From Candidatus Zixiibacteriota bacterium (GTDB taxonomy: Bacteria; Zixibacteria; MSB-5A5; SM1-73): 14,503 nucleotides of DNA. The stretch lies in the NCBI GenBank assembly GCA_020341875.1, contig CP070839.1, forward strand, positions 790,576 through 805,078, given 5' to 3'. Within the stretch, counting starts at the first letter, position 1. Every line of letters starts with the position of its first letter. Position numbers and translations under genes: made by a program. A model generated the notes under the pieces. It did not search any database, was not told the origin of the DNA, and worked only from the letters and a program-made list of their open reading frames with translations. Below, in pieces: positions 1 to 4,833 of this stretch.

Positions 1-99
1 AAATGCTCTTGCAGTTCGCGACATTAGACAAGATTCCTGAGTGGTCTCAGAGGTTGGAACTTAGTCCTCATTTGCCCCCTTTGGTTCTCCATTTTCTCC

Positions 100-127
100 T
101 TGACAAACGCAGCCTCGACTGTATTTT
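100..127 (+). promoter_or_regulatory. Possible sigma-70-type promoter upstream of the tRNA/GIY-YIG segment
   Basis: TTGACA (100-105) is a perfect -35 hexamer. It is followed after 16 bases by TATTTT (122-127), which matches four of six positions of TATAAT. It faces the tRNA-like copy, the GIY-YIG gene and the intact tRNA, and I see no clearer promoter directly before the intact tRNA at 635. A long transcript through the whole segment is therefore possible. The -10 match is weak and there is no experimental support. Confidence 0.3.
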
Positions 128-183
128 AGCATTTGGCCTTTATCAGTTTTTGGGCCTTATTAGGGTCTAGAGCGCTTTTGCTA

Positions 184-211
184 TTGACCAGTGACTATTC
201 ACTATTGACTG
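184..211 (+). repeat. Degenerate tandem heptamer repeat (4 units)
   Basis: Four consecutive 7-base units read TTGACCA, GTGACTA, TTCACTA and TTGACTG, with consensus TTGACTA. The array ends about 8 bases before the tRNA-like copy. Short tandemly repeated heptamers of this kind are known in intergenic DNA of some bacteria, such as the STRR sequences of cyanobacteria. With four degenerate units the call is tentative. Confidence 0.4.
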
Positions 212-218
212 ATTTTCC

Positions 219-269
219 CGGGCCGTAGTTCAGTTGGGAGAACGTCCCGATGGCAATCGGGAAGGTCAC
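219..269 (+). pseudogene. Degenerate tRNA-Ala-like copy
   Basis: Bases 220-245 are identical to bases 1-27 (less the first) of the intact tRNA-Ala at 635-710, covering the 5' acceptor strand and D arm. The anticodon arm differs but still pairs: CCCGA/TCGGG replaces the TTTGA/TCAAA of the intact gene. TGGCA, containing anticodon GGC, sits in the loop, and the arm is one base longer (18 against 17). The variable-loop sequence AAGGTCAC matches again. After 269 the T arm and 3' acceptor strand are unrecognisable, so this cannot fold as a functional tRNA. It is either a decayed tRNA or the edge of an insertion or duplication that also brought in the GIY-YIG gene. A few bases similar to the T loop (CGAG near 276) hint at decay of a full copy. 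Confidence 0.7.
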
Positions 270-310
270 AAGAGGCGAGACGATACGATTTAATTTGACG
301 ATAAGACTTA

Positions 311-568
311 ATGTTGGGTAGATTTTTTCTATATATCCTGCAGAGTGAGAAAGATGGAAGGTATTATGTCGGCACCACTAAGGATCTGGAGAGCAGACTC
401 AACCAACACAACCGTGGAACGGGAAAGTCGACCAGGTTCAGCAGACCGTGGCGTTTGATACACAAGGAGGAATATAACACCCGTTCTGAAGCGACACGAA
501 GAGAGAAACAGATAAAGAATCGGAAAAGCAGAAGATACATCGAGAGTCTAATAAGATTGGATGGATGA
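311..568 (+). CDS. Small GIY-YIG nuclease-fold protein (YhbQ/UPF0213-like)
   Basis: An 85-residue single-domain GIY-YIG protein. The GIY half of the signature is Leu-Tyr-Ile at residues 7-9 and the YIG half is Tyr-Val-Gly at 19-21. The catalytic Arg is expected at Arg29, followed by the His33-Asn34 pair, and the Ser-Glu-Ala...Arg-Glu-Lys motif (residues 59-66) supplies the conserved Glu. Length is normal for stand-alone members. A TAA at 302-304 in frame forces the start to 311 or later; no clear Shine-Dalgarno sequence precedes it. Some family members act as structure-specific DNA nucleases, but most, including those beside tRNA genes, have no proven role. It lies between a degenerate tRNA-Ala copy and an intact tRNA-Ala, which suggests a mobile or homing-like history. 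That is inference, since no homing activity can be read from sequence. Domain identity is secure; biological role is unknown. Confidence 0.9.
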   Translation: MLGRFFLYILQSEKDGRYYVGTTKDLESRLNQHNRGTGKSTRFSRPWRLIHKEEYNTRSEATRREKQIKNRKSRRYIESLIRLDG

Positions 569-634
569 CGCTCGATAATGTGAGAGCTTCAGAAGGCAAA
601 GAATGGTGTTTGTCGTCGACTGGCTGATTTTCTT

Positions 635-710
635 GGGGCCGTAGTTCAGTTGGGAGAACGTTTGACTGGCAGTCAAAAGGTCACGGGTTCGAGCCCCGTC
701 GGCTCCACCA
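635..710 (+). tRNA. tRNA-Ala (anticodon GGC)
   Basis: A full cloverleaf of 76 bases with encoded CCA at 708-710. The seven-base acceptor stem (635-641 with 701-707 region) contains the G3:U70 wobble pair, the main identity element for alanyl-tRNA synthetase. The anticodon stem is TTTGA/TCAAA with loop CTGGCAG, placing anticodon GGC, which reads GCC codons. The T arm carries the standard GGTTCGA loop. A strong terminator begins nine bases downstream. The same 5' half is repeated at 219-269. Confidence 0.97.
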
Positions 711-718
711 AAATACGA

Positions 719-753
719 AAATCCCTTCGCATAATAGAGCGAAGGGATTTTTT
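719..753 (+). terminator. Intrinsic terminator after tRNA-Ala
   Basis: A perfect 12-base-pair stem, AAATCCCTTCGC (719-730) with GCGAAGGGATTT (739-750), has an 8-base loop and runs into six T residues (748-753). It lies directly downstream of the tRNA and is the clearest terminator in the window. Confidence 0.92.
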
Positions 754-879
754 GGTCAATGAGAGTCAGCCCCCGTCACCTTGACGGGTCAGTTGATGGG
801 CTAAAGTGTACGATGGGAGAAAGATGATCGACTTGAAGCTTTGATGAAGCTCTTTAACCCCTCTCGGGCACAAAAAAAG

Positions 880-945
880 AGACAGATTCGTCTGACCCTT
901 TTTTTCTTTTTGGGGACGGTTTTTTTCTCGGGGACGAATCTGTCT
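880..945. repeat. Inverted-repeat element (REP/MITE-like)
   Basis: AGACAGATTCGTC (880-892) is repeated exactly as GACGAATCTGTCT (933-945), giving 13-base terminal inverted repeats around a 40-base T-rich centre. The centre contains GGGGACGG, and a second GGGGACG leads into the right arm. Palindromic elements of this size with GGGGAC cores are often dispersed and mobilised by REP-associated transposases. No transposase is visible here, so mobility is inference. Confidence 0.6.
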
Positions 946-1050
946 TCTGTTTTCTTTGTCGGCATTTGCGTGAAATCCTTTAGCCGGAAAAGGCATGATA
1001 ATTCCGAATCGCTTAGGCTGCGCTTGGGGCATAAGTAGAACATATACCGG

Positions 1051-1177
1051 ATGACACTCGCTGTCGCAGGCACTTGATGTCGAAGGGCATGAGCCGGAAA
1101 GAGATGCGCAGACTTCCCCTCGTGTTTCCACGCGCCCCCGCTCAGTCAGAAGCGGATGCATGACAGTCGCTGTCATG
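1051..1177. repeat. Pair of ATGACA(C/G)TCGCTGTC motifs
   Basis: Bases 1051-1067 and 1160-1176 agree at 14 of 17 positions. The second copy is an almost perfect palindrome: CATGACAG (1159-1166), spacer TCG, CTGTCATG (1170-1177). The first copy keeps the core but loses the outer bases. They lie 109 bases apart, upstream of the PDZ gene. They could be binding sites for a dimeric regulator or a dispersed palindromic repeat. Confidence 0.45.
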
Positions 1178-1209
1178 AAGGCCGATTGGAGTAGAGGACT
1201 CTTGACCAC

Positions 1210-1242
1210 GCGTCGGTCGAGCGACGCCCGGGCGCTTTTTTT
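1210..1242 (+). terminator. Possible terminator or attenuator before the PDZ gene
   Basis: GCGTCG (1210-1215) and CGACGC (1222-1227) form a 6-base-pair stem. Alternatively GCGTC can pair with GGCGC (1231-1235), bringing the stem against seven T residues (1236-1242). No + strand gene lies just upstream, so it would end either an unknown RNA from the 754-1209 spacer or act as a leader attenuator. The structure is modest. Confidence 0.35.
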
Positions 1243-1336
1243 GCCAATGCCAGAATAGTGGAACTTTCTCCCAGTGTCGGTTGTAGAAGGAAAACAGAAC
1301 ACGAGAGGAAACCGAGACTTTGAAGGAGGATTGGTT

Positions 1337-2290
1337 ATGTCTAAAAGAAGCATAGTTGTCCTGATTCTTTTGGCATTCGTGGCCGGATTGGTCACAGCCA
1401 CTCCGGTGGCAGCGAAGAAGTCTGGAAAGGCCTGGCTGGGTGTCTACCTTCAGGATATCAACAGGGACATCAAGGAGGCCATGGATCTGGAATCGAAGAG
1501 AGGAGCGCTGATAGCCGGGGTAGTAGAAGACAGTCCCGCTGAAGAAGCAGGGATAGAGGAAGAGGATGTGATAGTGGAGTTTGATGGGGAGAAAGTGAGG
1601 AGTTCCTCGTCTCTGACGAGGTTAGTCAAAAAACATTCACCGGGAGATGAGATTACCCTCAAGGTTGTACGCGAGGGCAAGGAGAACAAGATCATCGTCA
1701 CCCTCGGGAAACGACCCAAGGAAGAATTCATCTACGAGTACGATGTCGAGCCCCTCCTGGAGCTCAAGAAAGGAAAGAGTCCCGAAGTTCACTTCTTCGG
1801 CTTCCATTCCGGAGGCCGTATTGGGGTGAGGGTGCAGGACCTTTCCGACCAATTGGGGGACTATTTCGGTGTGGAGGATGCTGAGGGCGTCCTGATCACT
1901 GAGGTGGAGGAGGACATGCCGGCCGAGAAGGCCGGGCTTAAGGCCGGCGACGTGATCGTGGAGGCGGACGGTGACCAGGTCGATGATACCCAAGAGCTTA
2001 GTGAGATCATCTCGGAGAAGGAGGAAGGAGACAAGGTTGAGATCAAGGTCATTCGCGATCGCACACCCAGAAGCTTCAATGTCGAAGTTGAGGAGGGAGA
2101 GTCGTGGTCTTTGGGTGGTACGAAGGGTCTGAAGGAACTGAGGGTGCTAGCTCCTGAAAAGGTCGGTGCGCCCAAGATGATGTGGAAAGAAAAGTTCTCC
2201 TCGGAGATCGAGGAGGAGATGGAGGAGCTAAGAGAGGAGCTCGAGGAGCTGAAGGAGGAGTTGCAAGAGTTGAGGAAAAAACTTAAATGA
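1337..2290 (+). CDS. Exported protein with two PDZ domains and a C-terminal coiled coil
   Basis: A 317-residue protein. Residues 1-26 form a signal peptide (basic start, hydrophobic core, cleavage after Val-Ala-Ala), so the mature protein is periplasmic or envelope-associated. PDZ1 spans about 32-125 with ligand loop Trp-Leu-Gly-Val-Tyr-Leu, and PDZ2 about 162-252 with Ile-Gly-Val-Arg-Val. Both keep the Pro-Ala-Glu-(Glu/Lys)-Ala-Gly motif and the GDVIVE-like strand. Residues about 286-317 are a Glu/Leu/Lys-rich heptad stretch predicted to form a coiled coil. PDZ pairs of this type occur in DegP/HtrA proteases, but no trypsin-like domain is present. The protein should therefore bind exposed C-termini or extended peptides as an adaptor or scaffold and oligomerise through the coiled coil. 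The start at 1337 is chosen over an in-frame GTG at 1274 because AAGGAGG (1323-1329) sits 7 bases upstream and the signal peptide begins there. No clear homologue name is offered. Confidence 0.88.
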   Translation: MSKRSIVVLILLAFVAGLVTATPVAAKKSGKAWLGVYLQDINRDIKEAMDLESKRGALIAGVVEDSPAEEAGIEEEDVIVEFDGEKVRSSSSLTRLVKKHSPGDEITLKVVREGKENKIIVTLGKRPKEEFIYEYDVEPLLELKKGKSPEVHFFGFHSGGRIGVRVQDLSDQLGDYFGVEDAEGVLITEVEEDMPAEKAGLKAGDVIVEADGDQVDDTQELSEIISEKEEGDKVEIKVIRDRTPRSFNVEVEEGESWSLGGTKGLKELRVLAPEKVGAPKMMWKEKFSSEIEEEMEELREELEELKEELQELRKKLK

Positions 2291-2326
2291 GAAGAGACCG
2301 CTCGTCAACATACCCGCCAAGCGTCT

Positions 2327-2367
2327 CTCCCTGACCCTTCTCCGCTCAGTTGAGAGCGGGCAGGGAG
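2327..2367. repeat. REP-like nested palindrome downstream of the PDZ gene
   Basis: Outer arms CTCCCTG (2327-2333) and CAGGGAG (2361-2367) enclose an inner hairpin, CCGCTC (2342-2347) with GAGCGG (2354-2359). Read on the minus strand it encodes Leu-Thr-Pro-Cys-Pro-Leu-Ser, a spurious peptide I have often seen where a dispersed palindromic repeat has been mistaken for coding sequence. It begins 37 bases after the PDZ stop codon and could also act as a transcript-end stem. Confidence 0.55.
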
Positions 2368-2411
2368 TGAGGTGAACCAACCATGTAGCAGTATTACCCC
2401 CTTTCTTCCCA

Positions 2412-2466
2412 CCTTCCAAAACAGCACAGGGGAGACCTTACCCAGTCTCCCCTGCCTTCATTTTGG
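2412..2466. repeat. Dispersed hairpin element, copy 1
   Basis: The core is a perfect 10-base-pair stem, CAGGGGAGAC (2427-2436) with GTCTCCCCTG (2445-2454), and loop CTTACCCA. An outer CCAAAA (2416-2421) with TTTTGG (2461-2466) adds a second inverted repeat. Bases 2429-2466 are identical over 38 bases to 2672-2709. The architecture suggests a small non-autonomous palindromic repeat. Confidence 0.7.
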
Positions 2467-2480
2467 CGTCTGCTGCCGCC

Positions 2481-2533
2481 GTAGTTGCCCTATTCACCGG
2501 GCTCAGTCCAAGCTCGATAAATCGAGCAACTAC
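2481..2533. repeat. Nested inverted repeat with GCTCGAT/ATCGAGC hairpin
   Basis: Outer arms GTAGTTGC (2481-2488) and GCAACTAC (2526-2533) are perfect over 8 bases. Inside, GCTCGAT (2512-2518), AA, ATCGAGC (2521-2527) forms a tight palindrome, and GCCC...GGGC at about 2487-2502 looks like an eroded sister hairpin. It lies between the two hairpin-element copies and is typical of REP-family palindromes. The arms partly overlap, so only one fold can form at a time. Confidence 0.5.
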
Positions 2534-2651
2534 AGGCCCCATACCAGCCAGGCAACGGCGTCGCAGCCCCGACAGACGACAAAACTCAGGAATCTGGAAT
2601 TTTGTTGAAACCCTGTGGTCGAATCGCCGTATAAAAAACTGCCTCAAAATT

Positions 2652-2709
2652 CCTTCCAACAGAACAGCACGGGGGAGACCTTACCCAGTCTCCCCTGCCT
2701 TCATTTTGG
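2652..2709. repeat. Dispersed hairpin element, copy 2
   Basis: This is a second copy of the element at 2412-2466 in the same orientation, 240 bases away. The stem GGGGAGAC (2672-2679) with GTCTCCCC (2688-2695) and the loop CTTACCCA are unchanged. The next pair is G-T instead of A-T, so the fold is preserved. The left flank carries a 3-base insertion relative to copy 1 and lacks the outer CCAAAA arm. Confidence 0.7.
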
Positions 2710-2955
2710 AGGATTCCTCATTCCGGTTTCCCTCCGACACGACAGCCCGGCGACGGAACTCCTCAACGAGGGCTGTTTGCCGCTGAGGTGACCCGTACTC
2801 CGTCTGCAGACGGCCCCGAAGACGATGGTCTGGTTCGTTCAAGCGCGCGACGTAGGCCGAGAAACGATGCCCTACCTTCATGCAAACTTCGCTATTCTTT
2901 TGTCGTATCAATGTTTCGTTTACCCGTGCCTACGTGGGGCAGACCTTTTTTTGTC

Positions 2956-2984
2956 TTGACATTTTTTCTGGTTTTGCTTAATAT
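2956..2984 (+). promoter_or_regulatory. Near-consensus sigma-70 promoter of the yceD-rpmF-fab operon
   Basis: TTGACA (2956-2961), 17 bases, then TAATAT (2979-2984): a perfect -35 and a five-of-six -10 at ideal spacing. Transcription would start near 2990-2992, just ahead of the yceD ATG at 2993, so the mRNA would have almost no leader. It is the only strong promoter between the PDZ gene and the operon. Confidence 0.8.
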
Positions 2985-2992
2985 TGACCGCA

Positions 2993-3511
2993 ATGAAAAT
3001 AGAGTTGAACAGGACCTCGGAGGATTTCAGCCAAGAGCTCCATCTGGAGGAGAGCCCTGAGGCGTTAGAGCTTAAGGCAGAGGGCGCAACTTTTGAGAAG
3101 CCGATAAAGGTAGAGCTACTCGTCTCCAAGAACCAGGATCAGCTGATCTGTCACGGCAAGGTTACTGCCACCCTGAAGCTGGAGTGCTCCCGCTGTCTGG
3201 CTCGGTACGATCAGAAGATGACCTCTGATCTTGACTTCGTGGTGGATCTGACCGGAAATTCCTCGGAAGGGAAGTCTGAGGAGGAGGGGTACTTCGTGGC
3301 TGATCCCTCCTCTACCTTTTTTGAAATTGACGATCTGGTGCGGGAGGCCATCATTATTTCGCTGCCGCTGAAACCTCTCTGTTCGAAGGAGTGTAAGGGG
3401 TTGTGTCCTGTTTGCGGAATCGAGCTAAACAGGTCGCAGTGCAACTGCGTAAGAGAGGAAACCGATCCCAGATGGGATCAATTGAAAGGACTTTCGAAGA
3501 AAGACTCTTGA
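2993..3511 (+). CDS. yceD: YceD/DUF177 family protein
   Basis: A 172-residue protein of the DUF177 (YceD) family, implicated in 23S rRNA or large-subunit maturation and almost always encoded directly before rpmF. Conserved cysteines are visible: Cys65-X2-Cys68 in the central Leu-Glu-Cys-Ser-Arg-Cys-Leu motif, then Cys130, Cys134, Cys138, Cys141 in the Leu-Cys-X3-Cys-X3-Cys-Pro-Val-Cys-Gly motif, and Cys150 and Cys152. The last set resembles a zinc-binding C-terminus found in many bacterial members. The ATG at 2993 gives the usual Met-Lys-Ile start; an in-frame TTG at 2984 overlaps the predicted -10 box and is unlikely. No Shine-Dalgarno sequence precedes the ATG, consistent with the predicted leaderless start. 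The rpmF start lies 34 bases downstream. The biochemical role is inferred from the family. Confidence 0.92.
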   Translation: MKIELNRTSEDFSQELHLEESPEALELKAEGATFEKPIKVELLVSKNQDQLICHGKVTATLKLECSRCLARYDQKMTSDLDFVVDLTGNSSEGKSEEEGYFVADPSSTFFEIDDLVREAIIISLPLKPLCSKECKGLCPVCGIELNRSQCNCVREETDPRWDQLKGLSKKDS

Positions 3512-3545
3512 TTTTCTCCAATCGACCAAATAGGAGAGGAAGGCC

Positions 3546-3731
3546 ATGCCTTTACCGAAAAGAAGACACTCCAAGACACGCGGCGCCAAGAGGCGTACCC
3601 ACTGGAAGCTCGCCGTTCCAAACATAATCGAATGCCCCAATTGTCATCAGCCCAAGCTGCCGCACCGCGTCTGCCCCAGTTGTGGATTTTATAAGGGCAG
3701 AGAGGTAATCACCCCGGCTGAGGGCAAATAA
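3546..3731 (+). CDS. rpmF: 50S ribosomal protein L32
   Basis: A 61-residue basic protein matching L32, a small component of the 50S subunit. It starts with the typical Met-Pro-Leu-Pro-Lys-Arg-Arg-His-Ser-Lys and contains the zinc-ribbon cysteines Cys30-X2-Cys33 and Cys43-X2-Cys46, so it is the zinc-binding (C+) form rather than the cysteine-free form. A strong purine-rich ribosome binding site (AGGAGAGGAAGG) ends a few bases before the ATG. It sits between yceD and plsX, the usual order linking ribosome production with membrane lipid synthesis. Confidence 0.98.
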   Translation: MPLPKRRHSKTRGAKRRTHWKLAVPNIIECPNCHQPKLPHRVCPSCGFYKGREVITPAEGK

Positions 3732-3822
3732 GCTCGCGGGCAGCCGCAAACTGAGTCTGAAGTACCAAGCGCAGAGGCAGAAGGAATTGTCGGTAGAATC
3801 TGCAAGCAGAGAGAGCGGAAAA

Positions 3823-4833
3823 GTGAGAATAGCGGTGGACGCTATGGGTGGGGATCTTGCCCCCGCCTCGGTAGTGGAAGGATCGGTCTGGGCACACCGG
3901 GAGAACCACGGCAACTTTGAGATGGTTCTGGTGGGGCAGGAGGAGAGCATCCAATCAGAGCTTACCCGCCTGAAGGCCACCCAGGCACCCATGGTGATCC
4001 ATCACGCCTCCCAGCAGATCAACATGAAGGATGAAGCGGTGGTGAGTCTGAAGAAAAAGGATTCCTCGATCGCCGTGGGGATGAGGCTGCAGAGGGAGGG
4101 TAAGGCGGATGCCTTCATCTCCGGGGGAAACACCGGCGCGGTGATGACCCACGCCCTGATGACCTTGGGAAGGCTGGAGGGCATCCAGCGCCCGGCCATC
4201 GCATCCTTTCTGCCTACCGAGAAGGGAATCGTGGTGGTTCTGGATGTAGGAGCCAATGCCGAATGTAAGGCTATAAATCTTTACCAGTTCGCGGTCATGG
4301 GATCGGTCTATACCAGCAAGGTTCTCAAAAAGCCAAACCCCCGCATAGGACTCATGTCCATCGGGGAAGAGAGCACCAAGGGAAATGAAATGACCCTTAT
4401 GGCTCACAAGCTTTTGAGTGATGATCATTCCCTGAATTTCATCGGGAACGTGGAGGGACGGGACATATTGAAAGGGACCTGCGACCTGGTGATTTGTGAT
4501 GGTTTCGTGGGAAACATAGTCTTGAAACTTGTCGAGAGCATAGACGGATTCTTGACTTGGTTGGTAAAAAAGAGGGTCAAAGAAAGTCTTCTTTTTAGGC
4601 TGGGGGCCTTTCTGGTCAAGGTCTCCATACGGGATCTGAGAAAAGTCCTAGATTACACCGAGTACGGCGGTGCACCGCTCCTGGGTGTGAATGGCGTGTG
4701 CATCATCTGTCACGGTGATTCGCCTCCCAAGGCCATCAAGAACGCCTTGAGGCTGGCCGCTCAGATGGTGAGCGAGGAGGTGAACCAGCACATAATAAGC
4801 GCGCTCAGAGAAAAACAGAGGTTGCATGCGTAA
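3823..4833 (+). CDS. plsX: Phosphate acyltransferase PlsX
   Basis: PlsX converts acyl-ACP and phosphate to acyl-phosphate, the donor used by the membrane enzyme PlsY to start phospholipid synthesis; it is a peripheral membrane protein. The family N-terminus Met-Arg-Ile-Ala-Val-Asp-Ala-Met-Gly-Gly-Asp is intact. Further conserved motifs are Ser-Gly-Gly-Asn-Thr-Gly-Ala-Val (about residues 100-107), Leu-Asp-Val-Gly-Ala-Asn-Ala-Glu and Asn-Val-Glu-Gly-Arg-Asp. Length is 336 residues, normal for the family. The GTG at 3823 is chosen because it gives the canonical start. An in-frame TTG at 3787 would add 12 unconserved residues, and its AAGGA lies too close (about one base) to work well. The stop overlaps the fabH start by 8 bases (4826-4833), indicating translational coupling. 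PlsY is not in the window. Confidence 0.95.
   Translation: MRIAVDAMGGDLAPASVVEGSVWAHRENHGNFEMVLVGQEESIQSELTRLKATQAPMVIHHASQQINMKDEAVVSLKKKDSSIAVGMRLQREGKADAFISGGNTGAVMTHALMTLGRLEGIQRPAIASFLPTEKGIVVVLDVGANAECKAINLYQFAVMGSVYTSKVLKKPNPRIGLMSIGEESTKGNEMTLMAHKLLSDDHSLNFIGNVEGRDILKGTCDLVICDGFVGNIVLKLVESIDGFLTWLVKKRVKESLLFRLGAFLVKVSIRDLRKVLDYTEYGGAPLLGVNGVCIICHGDSPPKAIKNALRLAAQMVSEEVNQHIISALREKQRLHA

Larger units (their letters stand above)
1..218. other. Non-coding left edge
   Basis: No convincing gene is visible. One frame stays open from an ATG at base 3 to a TAG near base 170 (about 55 codons). Its product resembles no family I recognise and has no visible ribosome binding site, because the window begins there. 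Another frame would end a short upstream tail at a TGA at 38-40; whether a gene enters from the left cannot be decided. The stretch holds a possible promoter (100-127) and a short heptamer repeat (184-211) just before the tRNA-like copy. Confidence 0.5.
754..1336. other. Non-coding, repeat-bearing spacer
   Basis: No gene is credible here. Open frames on both strands (up to about 210 codons on the minus strand) run through palindromic repeats and have atypical, basic, low-complexity products. Visible structure: a 13-base inverted repeat at 880-945, two related ATGACA(C/G)TCGCTGTC palindromic motifs, and a hairpin plus T-run at 1210-1242. A degenerate CCGCT...AGCGG hairpin near 1135-1155 begins with the same CCGCTCAGT as the palindrome at 2342. 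The Shine-Dalgarno sequence for the PDZ gene (AAGGAGG, 1323-1329) is at its right end. Confidence 0.6.
2291..2955. other. Non-coding repeat island
   Basis: I see no gene in this 665-base stretch. Short open frames on both strands are explained by palindromic repeats; two minus-strand frames share the same C-terminal Lys-Met-Lys-Ala-Gly-Glu-Thr-Gly only because both end in the same repeated DNA. Four palindromic elements are described separately (2327-2367, 2412-2466, 2481-2533, 2652-2709). From 2710 to 2955 nothing clear is visible; a minus-strand frame from a TTG at 2911 has no ribosome binding site and no recognisable product. Confidence 0.6.

Noticed and set aside
184..269. Possible CRISPR or attachment site from repeated short motifs beside the tRNA
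   Set aside because: Heptamer units have no spacers, and the copied tRNA segment is the 5' half, whereas classical integrase attachment sites usually duplicate the 3' end. No integrase is visible.
841..1038. Plus-strand 65-codon frame with a hydrophobic stretch
   Set aside because: The hydrophobic part is simply the T-rich centre of the inverted-repeat element read in frame; no ribosome binding site is present.
766..1401. Minus-strand open frame of 211 codons
   Set aside because: It runs through the 880-945 inverted repeat and other palindromes and into the PDZ gene. The product is basic and low in complexity with no recognisable domain and no ribosome binding site.
2438..2911. Two minus-strand frames (2438-2659, 2681-2911) with the same C-terminal residues, suggesting duplicated genes
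   Set aside because: Only the last residues match, and they are encoded by the repeated hairpin element. The rest is unrelated, and the second frame starts at a TTG without a binding site.
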